DNA from: Pelagibacterales bacterium SAG-MED30
Lineage (GTDB): Bacteria > Pseudomonadota > Alphaproteobacteria > Pelagibacterales > Pelagibacteraceae
DNA length: 64,000 nucleotides
Direction: 5' to 3'
NCBI GenBank assembly: GCA_014653775.1
Contig: JACWEA010000001.1
Span: 92,722-156,721, forward strand
The translations under genes were made by a program, and so were the position numbers. Under the pieces are notes generated by a model. The model saw only the letters and a list, made by a program, of their open reading frames with translations. It made no database searches and was not told where the DNA came from. This document shows positions 9,273-18,530 of the stretch, in pieces (position 1 is the first letter of the stretch; every line of letters begins with the position of its first letter).

Positions 9273-11612
9273 ATGACCAAATTATTTAAAAAATTATTTG
9301 CTGTTTTAGCTAGCTTTTTATTATTGATTTCAATAACTATATTGAGTGTTTTATGGACTTTTTCTAATAAAATTCCAGATTATAAATTTCTAAAAAGTTA
9401 CAAACCTCCAGTTTCAAGCAAAATGTATTCTGGGAATGGAGAAGTAGTAGCGGATTTTTCAAAAGAGAAAAGAATTTTTGTACCATATTCTGCTATCCCA
9501 AAAAATGTGATTAATTCTTTTTTAGCAGCTGAAGACAAAAATTTTTTTTCACATCCAGGCATTGATGCTAAGGGAGTTGTAAGAGCACTTATAAGAAATA
9601 TTCAAAATATAATGAGCTCTAAAAGATTAGAAGGTGCATCAACAATTACACAGCAAGTTGCAAAAAATTTTTTATTAACAAATGAAGTAAGTTTAAATAG
9701 AAAAATAAAGGAAGCGATCTTAGCATTTAGAATTGAAAGAGCATTATCAAAAGAAAGAATACTTGAGTTATATCTAAATCAAATTTATCTAGGAAGTGGT
9801 GCTTACGGTGTTGCCGCAGCTAGTTTAGAATACTTTGATAAATCAATTAAAGAATTAAATTATAATGAAGCTGCTTTATTAGCAGCACTACCTAAAGCTC
9901 CTAGCAAATATAATCCTTATAGAAATATAGAACTTGCTAAATACAGAAGAGATTTAGTTTTAAAAAATATGTACGAAAATAATTTTTTAAGTCAAAAAAA
10001 ATATATTGATCTTAAAAGCAAACCTATTGAATTAAAAAAAAATAAAAAAATTTTTTCTGAAGACGCTCAATATTATATTGAAGATGTGCGTAAGAGCATT
10101 ATAGATAAATTATCATATGAGAAAGTATATAATCAAGGTTATAACATTAATACCCCTATAAATTTAGACTTACAAAAAATTTCTACAATCTCTTTAAGAA
10201 ATGGATTGATATCTTATGATAGAAGAAAAGGATGGCGTGGACCAATTACTAATATTAATTATACGACTGATTGGTTTAAAAAAATTAATAAGAAAAACTT
10301 TTTAGAAAATTCAATAGGATGGAAAATTGCAATAATAAGAAAAGTAAATCAATTTTCTGCAAATATTGAAATTGAAAATAAAGAAGAAGGTGTAATAGAA
10401 TATAAAGATATTTCTTGGACAAAAAAAGAATTTTTAGAGTTATTAAAAAAAGGAGATGTTATTTATGTAAAACAAGTCAAAAATAATCTTTATAGTCTTC
10501 AACAACTTCCAGAAATTAACGGTGGTATAGTTGTAATGGATCCTTTTACTGGAAGAGTTTTTGCTTTAAGTGGAGGTTTTAGTTTTAATAACAGTGAGTT
10601 TAATAGATCATCACAAGCATTGAGGCAGCCAGGATCAGCATTTAAGCCATTTGTATATGCATTAGCATTAGAAAATAAATATACCCCTTCATCATTAATT
10701 TTAGATGCTCCTCTTGTATTAGATCAAGGAGAAGATTTAAAAAAATGGAAGCCAGAAAATTATGGTAAAAAATTTTATGGACCTTCTACACTTCGAACCG
10801 GTTTAGAAAAATCTAGAAATTTAATGACAGTAAGAATTTCTCGAAGCCTAGGTATTGATAAAATTACAAATTTTTCAAAAAAAATGAAAATTTATAAAAA
10901 TCCTGAAGAATTACTCTCAATTTCTCTGGGTTCTGCTGAAACAACTCTTTTGAAGTTGACTTCAGCATATTGCACATTTGTAAATGGAGGCAAACTTATT
11001 GAGCCAATAATTATTGATAGAATTCAAGATGGAGAAGGTAATACAATAATAAATAATGAAAATAGAAAATGTATAAATTGTGATCAAATTTCTTTCACCG
11101 GAAAAGAATTTCCAATAATTAAAGACAATTATCCTCAAGTATTATCACCAGAAACGGCTTATCAAATTACTTCATTCTTACAGGGTGTTGTTGAGAGAGG
11201 AACAGGAAAAAAATTAAGGAAACTTGGTTTAAACATTGCAGGAAAAACTGGAACTACTAATGAAAATACGGATGCTTGGTTTATTGGTTTCACATCTAAT
11301 CTAGTAATAGGTGTTTATGTGGGTATGGACAATCCTAAACCACTAGGAAAATTTGAAACAGGTTCTAAGGCAGCTCTTCCAATTTTTAAAGAATTTGTAA
11401 AAAAAGCTGTTAAAAAATCTGACTCAAGACCTTTTAAAGTGCCTCAAAATATAACTTTAATGGTTATAGATCCAAATACAGGAGAAAAAGCTAAATTTAC
11501 ATCAAAAAATACTATAATTGAATCTTATAAAAGTGAGAATGTTTTAAATGGAAAAGTTTTATATTCAGATAACGATAGATTAGATACAAATAATATATTA
11601 AAATTTTACTAA
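9273..11612 (+). CDS. mrcA: Penicillin-binding protein 1A (bifunctional peptidoglycan synthase)
   Basis: 779 residues. Membrane anchor at about 8-29; glycosyltransferase domain with AAEDKNFFSHPGID (catalytic Glu87), GASTITQQVAKN (121-132) and ELYLNQIYLG; an OB-like insertion; transpeptidase domain with nucleophile motif SAFK (455-458), SRN and KTGT (658-661). It polymerises and crosslinks peptidoglycan outside the inner membrane. A TATAAT box at 9258-9263 sits just upstream of the ATG in the 103-base divergent gap shared with rne, so the leader is probably very short. The stop overlaps the prfB start as TAATG. Confidence 0.96.
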   Translation: MTKLFKKLFAVLASFLLLISITILSVLWTFSNKIPDYKFLKSYKPPVSSKMYSGNGEVVADFSKEKRIFVPYSAIPKNVINSFLAAEDKNFFSHPGIDAKGVVRALIRNIQNIMSSKRLEGASTITQQVAKNFLLTNEVSLNRKIKEAILAFRIERALSKERILELYLNQIYLGSGAYGVAAASLEYFDKSIKELNYNEAALLAALPKAPSKYNPYRNIELAKYRRDLVLKNMYENNFLSQKKYIDLKSKPIELKKNKKIFSEDAQYYIEDVRKSIIDKLSYEKVYNQGYNINTPINLDLQKISTISLRNGLISYDRRKGWRGPITNINYTTDWFKKINKKNFLENSIGWKIAIIRKVNQFSANIEIENKEEGVIEYKDISWTKKEFLELLKKGDVIYVKQVKNNLYSLQQLPEINGGIVVMDPFTGRVFALSGGFSFNNSEFNRSSQALRQPGSAFKPFVYALALENKYTPSSLILDAPLVLDQGEDLKKWKPENYGKKFYGPSTLRTGLEKSRNLMTVRISRSLGIDKITNFSKKMKIYKNPEELLSISLGSAETTLLKLTSAYCTFVNGGKLIEPIIIDRIQDGEGNTIINNENRKCINCDQISFTGKEFPIIKDNYPQVLSPETAYQITSFLQGVVERGTGKKLRKLGLNIAGKTGTTNENTDAWFIGFTSNLVIGVYVGMDNPKPLGKFETGSKAALPIFKEFVKKAVKKSDSRPFKVPQNITLMVIDPNTGEKAKFTSKNTIIESYKSENVLNGKVLYSDNDRLDTNNILKFY

Positions 11613-12707
11613 TGGAAGACAAATATCTTAGTTTTAAAAAAGAAATAGAAAAGATTAATAATAGAGTTAAGGAGTATCTTTGAAAAAAATAAAATTTATT
11701 TTAAATTAGATAGTCACAATAAATCAATGCTAGAAGTTAATTTTTGGCAAGATAAAGCAAAATCTCAAATAGTTATTAAAGAGAAAAAGTTATATGAGAA
11801 TTTAATAAATTCTTATGAACAATCTACTTTACAATTTAAAGACTTAGATGATTTGTATAAATTAGCTATTGAAGAAAAAAATTCTGAAATACAATTAGAA
11901 GTTTATCAAAAATTGAAAGAATTAAGAGTAAAAGTAAAAGAAAATGAAATTAAATGTTTCTTATCTAACGATCTAGATCCACTTGATTGTTACTTAGAAA
12001 TACATGCGGGTGCTGGAGGAACTGAAAGCCAAGACTGGGCAGATATGTTAAAAAGAATGTATATTAAATGGTCAGATACTAAAGGGTTTAAATATCAAAT
12101 AGTAAGCGAACATAAAGGAGATGAGGCAGGTATTAAATCTTCAACGATTAAAATTGAAGGTGATTATATTTTTGGTTGGTTGAAAAAAGAGTCTGGAATA
12201 CATCGACTTGTAAGAATATCACCTTTTGATTCAGGATCTAGAAGACATACAAGTTTTGCTAGTGTTTGGATTTATCCTGTTATAGATGAAAATATTAATA
12301 TAGAAATTTTTGAAAAAGATTTAAGAATTGACACTTATCGTTCAAGTGGAGCTGGTGGACAGCACGTGAATACAACAGATAGCGCAGTACGAATTACTCA
12401 TATACCTACAAAAATTGTTGTTCAATGCCAAAATGAGAGATCTCAACATAAAAATAAAGAAACTTGTATGAATATGTTAAGAGCAAGACTTTATGATTAT
12501 CAGATTAAAAAAAAAGAAGAGCAAAACCAAAGCACAGAGTCAACTAAATCCGAAATTGGATGGGGACATCAAATAAGATCATATGTTTTACAACCTTATA
12601 GACTTGTTAAAGACAATAGAACTAATCATGAAAGTTCAAATCCAGATAAGATTTTAGATGGTGAAATTGATGAATTTTTAGAAGAGTCTATTTATCAAAC
12701 TAAATGA
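11612..12707 (+). CDS. prfB: Peptide chain release factor 2, with programmed +1 frameshift
   Basis: The gene is in two frames. The zero frame starts at ATG 11612, overlapping the mrcA stop, and runs 23 codons to an in-frame TGA at 11681-11683. Reading on in the +1 frame after CTT at 11678-11680 continues without a break through the ATG at 11727 to 12707, giving about 364 residues, the normal RF2 length. The product has the SPF motif (ISPFDSGSRR) that recognises UGA/UAA and the catalytic GGQ (SGAGGQHVN). RF2 releases peptides at UGA, so low RF2 favours the shift: the classic autoregulation. A start at 11727 alone would lack the first 38 residues. Confidence 0.95.
11671..11684 (+). promoter_or_regulatory. 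prfB programmed +1 frameshift site
   Basis: Bases GGAGTATCTTTGAA. An internal Shine-Dalgarno-like AAGGAG ends three bases before the slippery CTT, which is followed by TGA, the same arrangement as the E. coli RF2 site (AGGGGGTATCTTTGAC). After slipping one base, the next codon is GAA (Glu) rather than GAC (Asp). The reading frame is open on both sides exactly as the mechanism requires. Confidence 0.93.
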
Positions 12708-14896
12708 AAAAAATTTTTTTCAGATTTTTTATAACAATATTTATTATCTTATTTTTTGGAATATTGTATCTTAGCACCATAGGGATAAGTACTAAAGTTT
12801 TCAATTCAAATATATCTGATCAAATAAAAAAAATTGATAAGAATTTAAATATTGATTTGAATAAAATATTTTTAATTTTAGATCCATTTCAATTAAAAAT
12901 AAAACTTAAAACTGTAGGTACTAATTTAAAGTATTATGAAGAACAAATTCAATTAGAAAATATTAGATCAGAAGTTTCATTAAACTCATTATTAAATAAG
13001 GAGTTTTCAATTAATAAAATGAATATTTCTACAAAATCTATAGAAATTAATAGTTTAGTTAAATTTTTAAGATTATTTCAAAAAGATCCTAAATTTTATA
13101 TTGCTGAAAATATAATTAAGAAAGGATATTTAATTGCAGATATTGAAGTTGAATTTGATGATAATGGAAATTTAAAAGATAACTATAAAATAAATGGAAT
13201 AGTAAAAGATGGAAAGATAGATTTATTCAAAAGAAATAGACTAGATGCTATTAATTTTATTTTTGAAGCAAAAAAAGATAAAATTCAGCTTAATGATTTA
13301 TATTTAAAGATAGAAAAAGAAAATCTTCAATTACCAGAAATTATAATAGATAAAAATAATGATGAATATTCTGTTTCTGGTAAATTAATTAGTGGTCAAA
13401 TTAATTTAATGGAACATAGGATTTATGATTACATTAATTTAGAAAATATAAATTTTAAAATCAAAGAAATTAAATTTTTATCTGAAAATAATTTCAACTT
13501 TAGTATTAATGAAAAATTTAAAGTTAAAGGTTTAAATATCGATTCTAAAATTAATTTGATAAACCTTGAAATTGAAAATAATTTAGATTTAAAAAATTAT
13601 TTTCCAGAAATTAATGAAAACTTTTATTTTAAAGATAATCAGCTTCAAATAACTTATAAAAAAAATACTATAAAAATTTTAGGATCAGGAAATATATTTC
13701 TTCAAGAAAGACCCGATAAGATTGAGTACAAAATTATTAAAAATAAAGAAAATCTAAATTTTGATACCAAATTGAATATAAAAGATAATAATTTTAAAAT
13801 TGATTTATTAAATTTTGAAAAAAAAAATAATTCTAAATTACAAATAGAAATTCAAGGAGAACATAAAATTGATAAAGGTATTATTCTAAAAAGAATTAAT
13901 TTAGAAGAAAATAAAAACTCTTTTTTAATAAAAGATCTGTCTTTATCTAATGATAAAAAAATAAATTATATCAAAAATATTACCTTAAGTTATTTAGATA
14001 AAGATAATTTAGAAAACAAAATTCAAATAAGCAAAAAAGCTACAAATTACTTTATTAATGGTTCGAGTTTAAATATAAATCGAATAATTAATAATTTATT
14101 AAACTCTAAGGTTAAAAAAAAATATAAATTATTTAAAAATGACTTTAAAGTAAAAGTCGACATTGAAAAAATTTTTTTAGATAAAAAAAACGTACTACAA
14201 AATTTAAATGGATATCTAATCTTAAAAGATAACAAAGTTTTTGAAACCGAACTATCTTCTAATTATTCAAATAATAATAAAATTAAATTTACTATTAAAA
14301 CTAATGGTAAAGAAAAAATTACTACTCTTTTCTCTAAGGAGGCGAAACCCCTCGTAGATCGCTATAAATTTGTAAAAGGTTTCAGTGAGGGATCTTTAGA
14401 TTTTTATTCTTACCAAAAATATAATCAAAGTAATTCAACTTTAAAAATTTATGACTTTAAACTTAAAGAACTACCTGCTTTAACTAAGTTACTAACTCTT
14501 GCATCTCTTCAAGGAATAGCTGACTTAATGTCAGGTGAGGGAATAAGATTTAATGAATTTGAAATGAATTTTTCTAACCAGGACCAATTAATGACAATCA
14601 ATGAAATTTATGCCATTGGACCTGCAATTTCTGTATTAATGAGTGGTTATGTTGAAAAGGATAAACTAATTAGCCTTCGAGGAACATTAGTTCCAGCAAC
14701 TACATTAAACAAAACAATCGGATCAATTCCATTTTTAGGAAATATACTAGTTGGAAAAAAAACAGGAGAAGGTGTTTTTGGAGTTAGTTTTAAAATTAAG
14801 GGTCCTCCTAAAGATTTAGAGACAACTGTTAACCCAATTAAAACTTTAACACCAAGATTTATAACTAGAACTTTAGAAAAAATAAAAAACAATTAA
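12704..14896 (+). CDS. AsmA/YhdP-like inner-membrane protein
   Basis: 730 residues. One N-terminal membrane segment (about 5-27), then a long beta-rich, Lys/Asn-rich periplasmic region and a conserved end: ALTKLLTLASLQGIADLMSGEGIRF, AIGPAISVLMSGYVEKDKL, PFLGNILVGKKTGEGVFGVSF and a PP.DLETTVNP-type segment. That C-terminal pattern belongs to the AsmA-like C-terminal family (DUF3971/YhdP type), large proteins linked to phospholipid transport to the outer membrane. The middle is too diverged to assign. Starts inside the prfB stop (ATGA overlap), so part of the mrcA-prfB transcript. Confidence 0.8.
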   Translation: MKKIFFRFFITIFIILFFGILYLSTIGISTKVFNSNISDQIKKIDKNLNIDLNKIFLILDPFQLKIKLKTVGTNLKYYEEQIQLENIRSEVSLNSLLNKEFSINKMNISTKSIEINSLVKFLRLFQKDPKFYIAENIIKKGYLIADIEVEFDDNGNLKDNYKINGIVKDGKIDLFKRNRLDAINFIFEAKKDKIQLNDLYLKIEKENLQLPEIIIDKNNDEYSVSGKLISGQINLMEHRIYDYINLENINFKIKEIKFLSENNFNFSINEKFKVKGLNIDSKINLINLEIENNLDLKNYFPEINENFYFKDNQLQITYKKNTIKILGSGNIFLQERPDKIEYKIIKNKENLNFDTKLNIKDNNFKIDLLNFEKKNNSKLQIEIQGEHKIDKGIILKRINLEENKNSFLIKDLSLSNDKKINYIKNITLSYLDKDNLENKIQISKKATNYFINGSSLNINRIINNLLNSKVKKKYKLFKNDFKVKVDIEKIFLDKKNVLQNLNGYLILKDNKVFETELSSNYSNNNKIKFTIKTNGKEKITTLFSKEAKPLVDRYKFVKGFSEGSLDFYSYQKYNQSNSTLKIYDFKLKELPALTKLLTLASLQGIADLMSGEGIRFNEFEMNFSNQDQLMTINEIYAIGPAISVLMSGYVEKDKLISLRGTLVPATTLNKTIGSIPFLGNILVGKKTGEGVFGVSFKIKGPPKDLETTVNPIKTLTPRFITRTLEKIKNN

Positions 14897-16122
14897 ACTA
14901 ATTCAATTTTTATATGTCTTTTTTTACCAAGCGATAATTTTAAAAAATTATCTTTAAAATATTTTCGATTTATATTTATTTTATCATCAATAATAATTTC
15001 ATTATTTATTTTTACTGCGCTACCTTTAATTAATCTTCTTATTTCACTTTTTGATTTTTCTAATTTAGATAGAATTATCAGATCTAGAACATTCATTGGA
15101 TTTTTAAAATTATTTTTATCCAATTTTATTGATGGCAAATTTATACCGGTTGAATTTTGAGAAAATGCCTCTTTTGCTGCTTTTTCACAATTTACTGCTT
15201 CTTGTTTTCCATGAAGCATTTTCGTCGTTTCGTTTGCTAATAAAATTTTTAATTCATTAATTTCTTTATCTTTTATTTTTTCTATTTCATCTAAAGAAAG
15301 ATCAGTAAAATAATTTAAAAATTTAATTACATCTCGATCATCAGAATTCCTCCAGAATTGCCAATATTCATAGGGGGAAAGAAATTTTTTATCTAGCCAT
15401 ATAGCTCCATTTTCAGTTTTACCCATTTTTGCTCCATTAGCTAAAGTTATTAATGGAGTTGTTAAGCCAAAAACAATCTTATCAGAATATCTTTTTATTA
15501 ACTCTACACCATTCACAATGTTACCCCACTGATCTGAACCACCTAATTGAAGAATGCAATTATTTTTTTTATTTAATTCTAAAAAATCATATGCCTGTAA
15601 AATCATATAATTAAACTCCATATAACTTAATGATTGTTCTCTTTCTAATCGAGTTTTAATACTATCAAATGTTAACATTTTATTTATTGTAAAATGTTTT
15701 CCAATATCTCTTAAAAAAGAAATATAATTTAAGTTCTTTAACCAGGAGTAGTTATTAACAAAAATAGGTTTAATTTTTTCATCATCAGAATTTAAGTATG
15801 TTTTTAAAATATTTTCTATATTTTTTGTATTTTTTTCAATTTCGCTATCACTTAAAATTTTTCTAGTTTTGTCTTTTCCAGATGGATCTCCAATTCTTGT
15901 TGTACCACCTCCCATTAAAACAATTGGTTGGTGACCGTGTTTTTGAAGTAACCTTAAACACATAATTTGAAGTAAGCTGCCAACATGTAAACTTCCCGCA
16001 GTACAATCAAAACCTATATAAGCTTTAATCTTTTTTTCATCTAAAATTTTTGATAGTTCATCATCTGCTGTACACTGATAATACAAACCTCTATCTTTAA
16101 ATTCTTTTAAAAATTTATTCAT
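14893..16122 (-). CDS. tyrS: Tyrosyl-tRNA synthetase
   Basis: About 409 residues, class I synthetase. Seen: FDCTAGSLHVGSLLQI with the HIGH-like HVGS, the Tyr-binding GGSDQWGNIVNG segment, the KMSKS-like loop KMGKTENGAIWL, and a C-terminal S4 RNA-binding domain (KSKSEIRRLIKGSAVKIN). I chose the ATG at 16122; a TTG at 16140 would add six residues but neither has a clear ribosome-binding site. The convergent AsmA-like gene overlaps its end by four bases, and anmK starts divergently less than 50 bases away. Confidence 0.96.
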   Translation of the reverse strand: MNKFLKEFKDRGLYYQCTADDELSKILDEKKIKAYIGFDCTAGSLHVGSLLQIMCLRLLQKHGHQPIVLMGGGTTRIGDPSGKDKTRKILSDSEIEKNTKNIENILKTYLNSDDEKIKPIFVNNYSWLKNLNYISFLRDIGKHFTINKMLTFDSIKTRLEREQSLSYMEFNYMILQAYDFLELNKKNNCILQLGGSDQWGNIVNGVELIKRYSDKIVFGLTTPLITLANGAKMGKTENGAIWLDKKFLSPYEYWQFWRNSDDRDVIKFLNYFTDLSLDEIEKIKDKEINELKILLANETTKMLHGKQEAVNCEKAAKEAFSQNSTGINLPSIKLDKNNFKNPMNVLDLIILSKLEKSKSEIRRLIKGSAVKINNEIIIDDKININRKYFKDNFLKLSLGKKRHIKIELV

Positions 16123-16169
16123 AAGTCTATAGTTAGACAATATACAAATTTTTTTAAAAAAAAATAAAT

Positions 16170-17315
16170 ATGAGTAAAAAAATATTTACTTCTTTAGGAT
16201 TAATGAGTGGCACATCAATGGATGGAGTTGATTTATCAATAATACAATCTGATGGAATTAATGAATTTGAGCTCATATTAAATGAATATTGTGAATTTGA
16301 TGAGGATTTATTTCTAAAATTACTAGAATTGAGAGATAAACTTTATACATCCAAAGATTTAGCTAAAAATTTTAAAAATATTATTGAAGTTGAGAGAAAC
16401 TTTACATTATTTATCAGTAAATTAGTAAATAGTTTAGTAAAAAAAAAATCTATAACTTTAGATTTAATAGGTTTCCACGGTCAAACGATTTTACATTTAC
16501 CAAAAGAGAAAATTTCAAAACAATTAGGGGATGGAAACCTTTTGTCTCAATTAACAAAAACTAAAGTTGTTAATCAATTTAGACAAAATGATTTAGACCA
16601 TGGTGGCCAAGGCGCTCCTCTAACTCCAATATTCCATTTCTTAATATCAGGAATTTTAAAAACAAAGTTTAATTTAGATTTTCCTATGAATATAATTAAT
16701 ATAGGTGGAATAACTAATGTGTCACAAATTAAAATTAATACTTATGAAAAAGAAAATTTATTTGCTTATGATATAGCCCCAGGAAATTGTTTAATAGATG
16801 AATGGATTAGAAAAAATAGTAATAAAAAATTTGACTTTAATGGTGATATTGCTTCTAGAGGAGAAGTTAATAATTTAATATTAAACCAAACAATTGATAA
16901 TTTTAATATAAAAGATTTTAAAAATTCTTTAGATGTTAAAAATTTTGATATTTCTTTTACTCGAGGTTTAAATCTAGAGGATGGATGTGCAACAATTACA
17001 AAATATACAGCATATTTAATTTCAGAAGGTTTAAAAAAAATTGATGAAATTAATAAATTAAATACTGTAAATCTTTATCTGTGTGGGGGAGGTAGAAAAA
17101 ATAATACTCTTATAGAAAATATCAATGAATATTTAAATAATAAAAAAATAAATTTAAAAAATATTGACGAATATGAATTTGATGGTGATTTTATAGAGTC
17201 ACAAGCCTTTGCATATTTGGCTATAAGATCATATTTAGGTTTACCTATATCTTATCCAAACACTACAAGAACTTTGAAACCTATTTCAGGTGGAATAATA
17301 GAAAAAAATTATTAA
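16170..17315 (+). CDS. anmK: Anhydro-N-acetylmuramic acid kinase
   Basis: 381 residues, the normal AnmK length. It phosphorylates and opens 1,6-anhydroMurNAc released by lytic transglycosylases, returning it to the murein recycling pathway. Seen: the N-terminal phosphate loop GLMSGTSMDGVDLSI, GFHGQTILHLP, the RQNDLDHGGQGAPLTPIFH segment and NIGGITNVS, and a C-terminal LYLCGGGRKNNTL segment followed by ESQAFAYLAIR. Overlaps the end of the convergent hydrolase gene by four bases. Confidence 0.95.
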   Translation: MSKKIFTSLGLMSGTSMDGVDLSIIQSDGINEFELILNEYCEFDEDLFLKLLELRDKLYTSKDLAKNFKNIIEVERNFTLFISKLVNSLVKKKSITLDLIGFHGQTILHLPKEKISKQLGDGNLLSQLTKTKVVNQFRQNDLDHGGQGAPLTPIFHFLISGILKTKFNLDFPMNIINIGGITNVSQIKINTYEKENLFAYDIAPGNCLIDEWIRKNSNKKFDFNGDIASRGEVNNLILNQTIDNFNIKDFKNSLDVKNFDISFTRGLNLEDGCATITKYTAYLISEGLKKIDEINKLNTVNLYLCGGGRKNNTLIENINEYLNNKKINLKNIDEYEFDGDFIESQAFAYLAIRSYLGLPISYPNTTRTLKPISGGIIEKNY

Positions 17316-17968
17316 TAAAGAGCCGTTTCTTTTTTTATGTATTTATCTAAGCTTTTAACAAGTAACTCTTCACTTTTTGAAAAAAAATGATTAGCATCAG
17401 ACACTGACTGAAAATCTACTTTAATTCCTTTTTGAGAACTTAATCTTTTATCTAATTCCATGATATATTGTAATGGAACTAGCTCATCTTTTTTGCCATA
17501 AATTATCAATCCGGAAGTTGGACATGGAGACAAAAAAGAAAAGTCATAAGCATTAGGTTGAGGAGATATTGCTATAAATCTATTTATTTCTGGTCTTCTC
17601 ATTAGCAACTGCATCGCAATTAAAGATCCGAATGAAAATCCTGATACCCAACATTGAGAATTGTCAAAGTTTTCTCTTTCTAACCAATCTAATGCAGCAG
17701 CAGCATCAGCAAGTTCTCCTTGACCATTATCAAATTCACCATCACTTTTTCCTACCCCTCTAAAATTAACTCGACAAACAGAAAAATCATTATCCATAAA
17801 AGTTTTGAAAGTTTCTACGACTATCTTATTATTCATAGTGCCTCCATACTGAGGATGGGGTTGTAAAACAAGAGCTATAGGAGATGTATTTTTTTTACTT
17901 TTATAATATTTTGCCTCAAGTCTTCCAGCAGGGCCAGGAATAAATATTTCTAAAATTTTGTTGTCCAT
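17312..17968 (-). CDS. Alpha/beta hydrolase (dienelactone-hydrolase-like)
   Basis: 218 residues of a compact alpha/beta hydrolase. Seen: an HPQYGGTMNNKIV loop near residue 38, the nucleophile elbow GFSFGS (Ser at its fourth position), a probable Asp in IIYGKKDELVP and His in SDANHFF. This family is common in alphaproteobacteria and annotated as alpha/beta hydrolase of unknown substrate. No signal peptide. It is transcribed away from iscR, sharing the 134-base intergenic region that contains the iscR promoter. Confidence 0.85.
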   Translation of the reverse strand: MDNKILEIFIPGPAGRLEAKYYKSKKNTSPIALVLQPHPQYGGTMNNKIVVETFKTFMDNDFSVCRVNFRGVGKSDGEFDNGQGELADAAAALDWLERENFDNSQCWVSGFSFGSLIAMQLLMRRPEINRFIAISPQPNAYDFSFLSPCPTSGLIIYGKKDELVPLQYIMELDKRLSSQKGIKVDFQSVSDANHFFSKSEELLVKSLDKYIKKETALY

Positions 17969-18054
17969 AATTGATATTGATTATTATTCTCAAAAAAAAA
18001 ATTACATTTATCATAACTGCGTCGCAAAATGTTAATTTTTTTTGTTAATGATAC

Positions 18055-18084
18055 TTGACTATTTTAGTCAGGTTTATATATACC
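18055..18084 (+). promoter_or_regulatory. iscR-suf promoter with overlapping palindromic operator
   Basis: A -35-like TTGACT (18055-18060) and -10 candidates TATATA (18077-18082, spacer 16) or TATACC (18079-18084, spacer 18). The -35 is embedded in the perfect inverted repeat TGACTA-TTT-TAGTCA (18056-18070). Such a placement fits a repressor that blocks the polymerase. As the next gene is iscR, autoregulation by IscR is the simplest reading; that it binds here is inference. Confidence 0.6.
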
Positions 18085-18102
18085 CTTGTAAAATGCGGAT
18101 TT

Positions 18103-18528
18103 ATGAAACTAACATCTAAAGGCAGATATGCGGTAATGGCTTTAGTAGACCTGGCAAGATTTGATAATATCAGCCCAGTTTCACTAAGAGACATCTCATT
18201 AAGACAAGGCATTTCATTAGATTATTTAGAGCAGATTTTTTCAAAGTTAAGAAAAAAAGAAATAGTAAAAAGTGTAAGAGGAACTCAAGGAGGGTATGTT
18301 TTAAATAAAAAAACTAAAGAAATAAAACTTACAATTATTTTTGATGCAGTAGATGAAAAAGTAAAAACAGTCCAATGTAAGAAAGAGTCAAAAAAAGGGT
18401 GTAATGGGAAATTGACAAAATGTGTTACCCATAATCTTTGGGATGATTTAGACAAACACATAAATAATTTTTTTGAGCAAAAAAGTTTAGAAGATTTAGT
18501 TAAAAATAATATTGAGAAAAGAATTTAA
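18103..18528 (+). CDS. iscR: IscR-like Rrf2-family Fe-S regulator
   Basis: 141 residues. N-terminal winged helix typical of Rrf2 regulators ([18 protein letters not shown] at the start; [29 protein letters not shown]). Three cysteines follow in the pattern C-x7-C-x6-C ([17 protein letters not shown]), consistent with a [2Fe-2S] cluster as in IscR. It should sense cluster status and control the suf operon it heads. I use the ATG at 18103; the upstream TTG at 18055 falls inside the promoter. Two bases separate it from sufB. Confidence 0.92.
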   Translation: MKLTSKGRYAVMALVDLARFDNISPVSLRDISLRQGISLDYLEQIFSKLRKKEIVKSVRGTQGGYVLNKKTKEIKLTIIFDAVDEKVKTVQCKKESKKGCNGKLTKCVTHNLWDDLDKHINNFFEQKSLEDLVKNNIEKRI

Positions 18529-18530
18529 AT

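Noticed and set aside
11681-11683. In-frame TGA early in prfB taken as a nonsense mutation or gene start at 11727
   Set aside because: The Shine-Dalgarno-like sequence, CTT TGA and open +1 frame match the programmed RF2 frameshift, and the sum gives the normal RF2 length.
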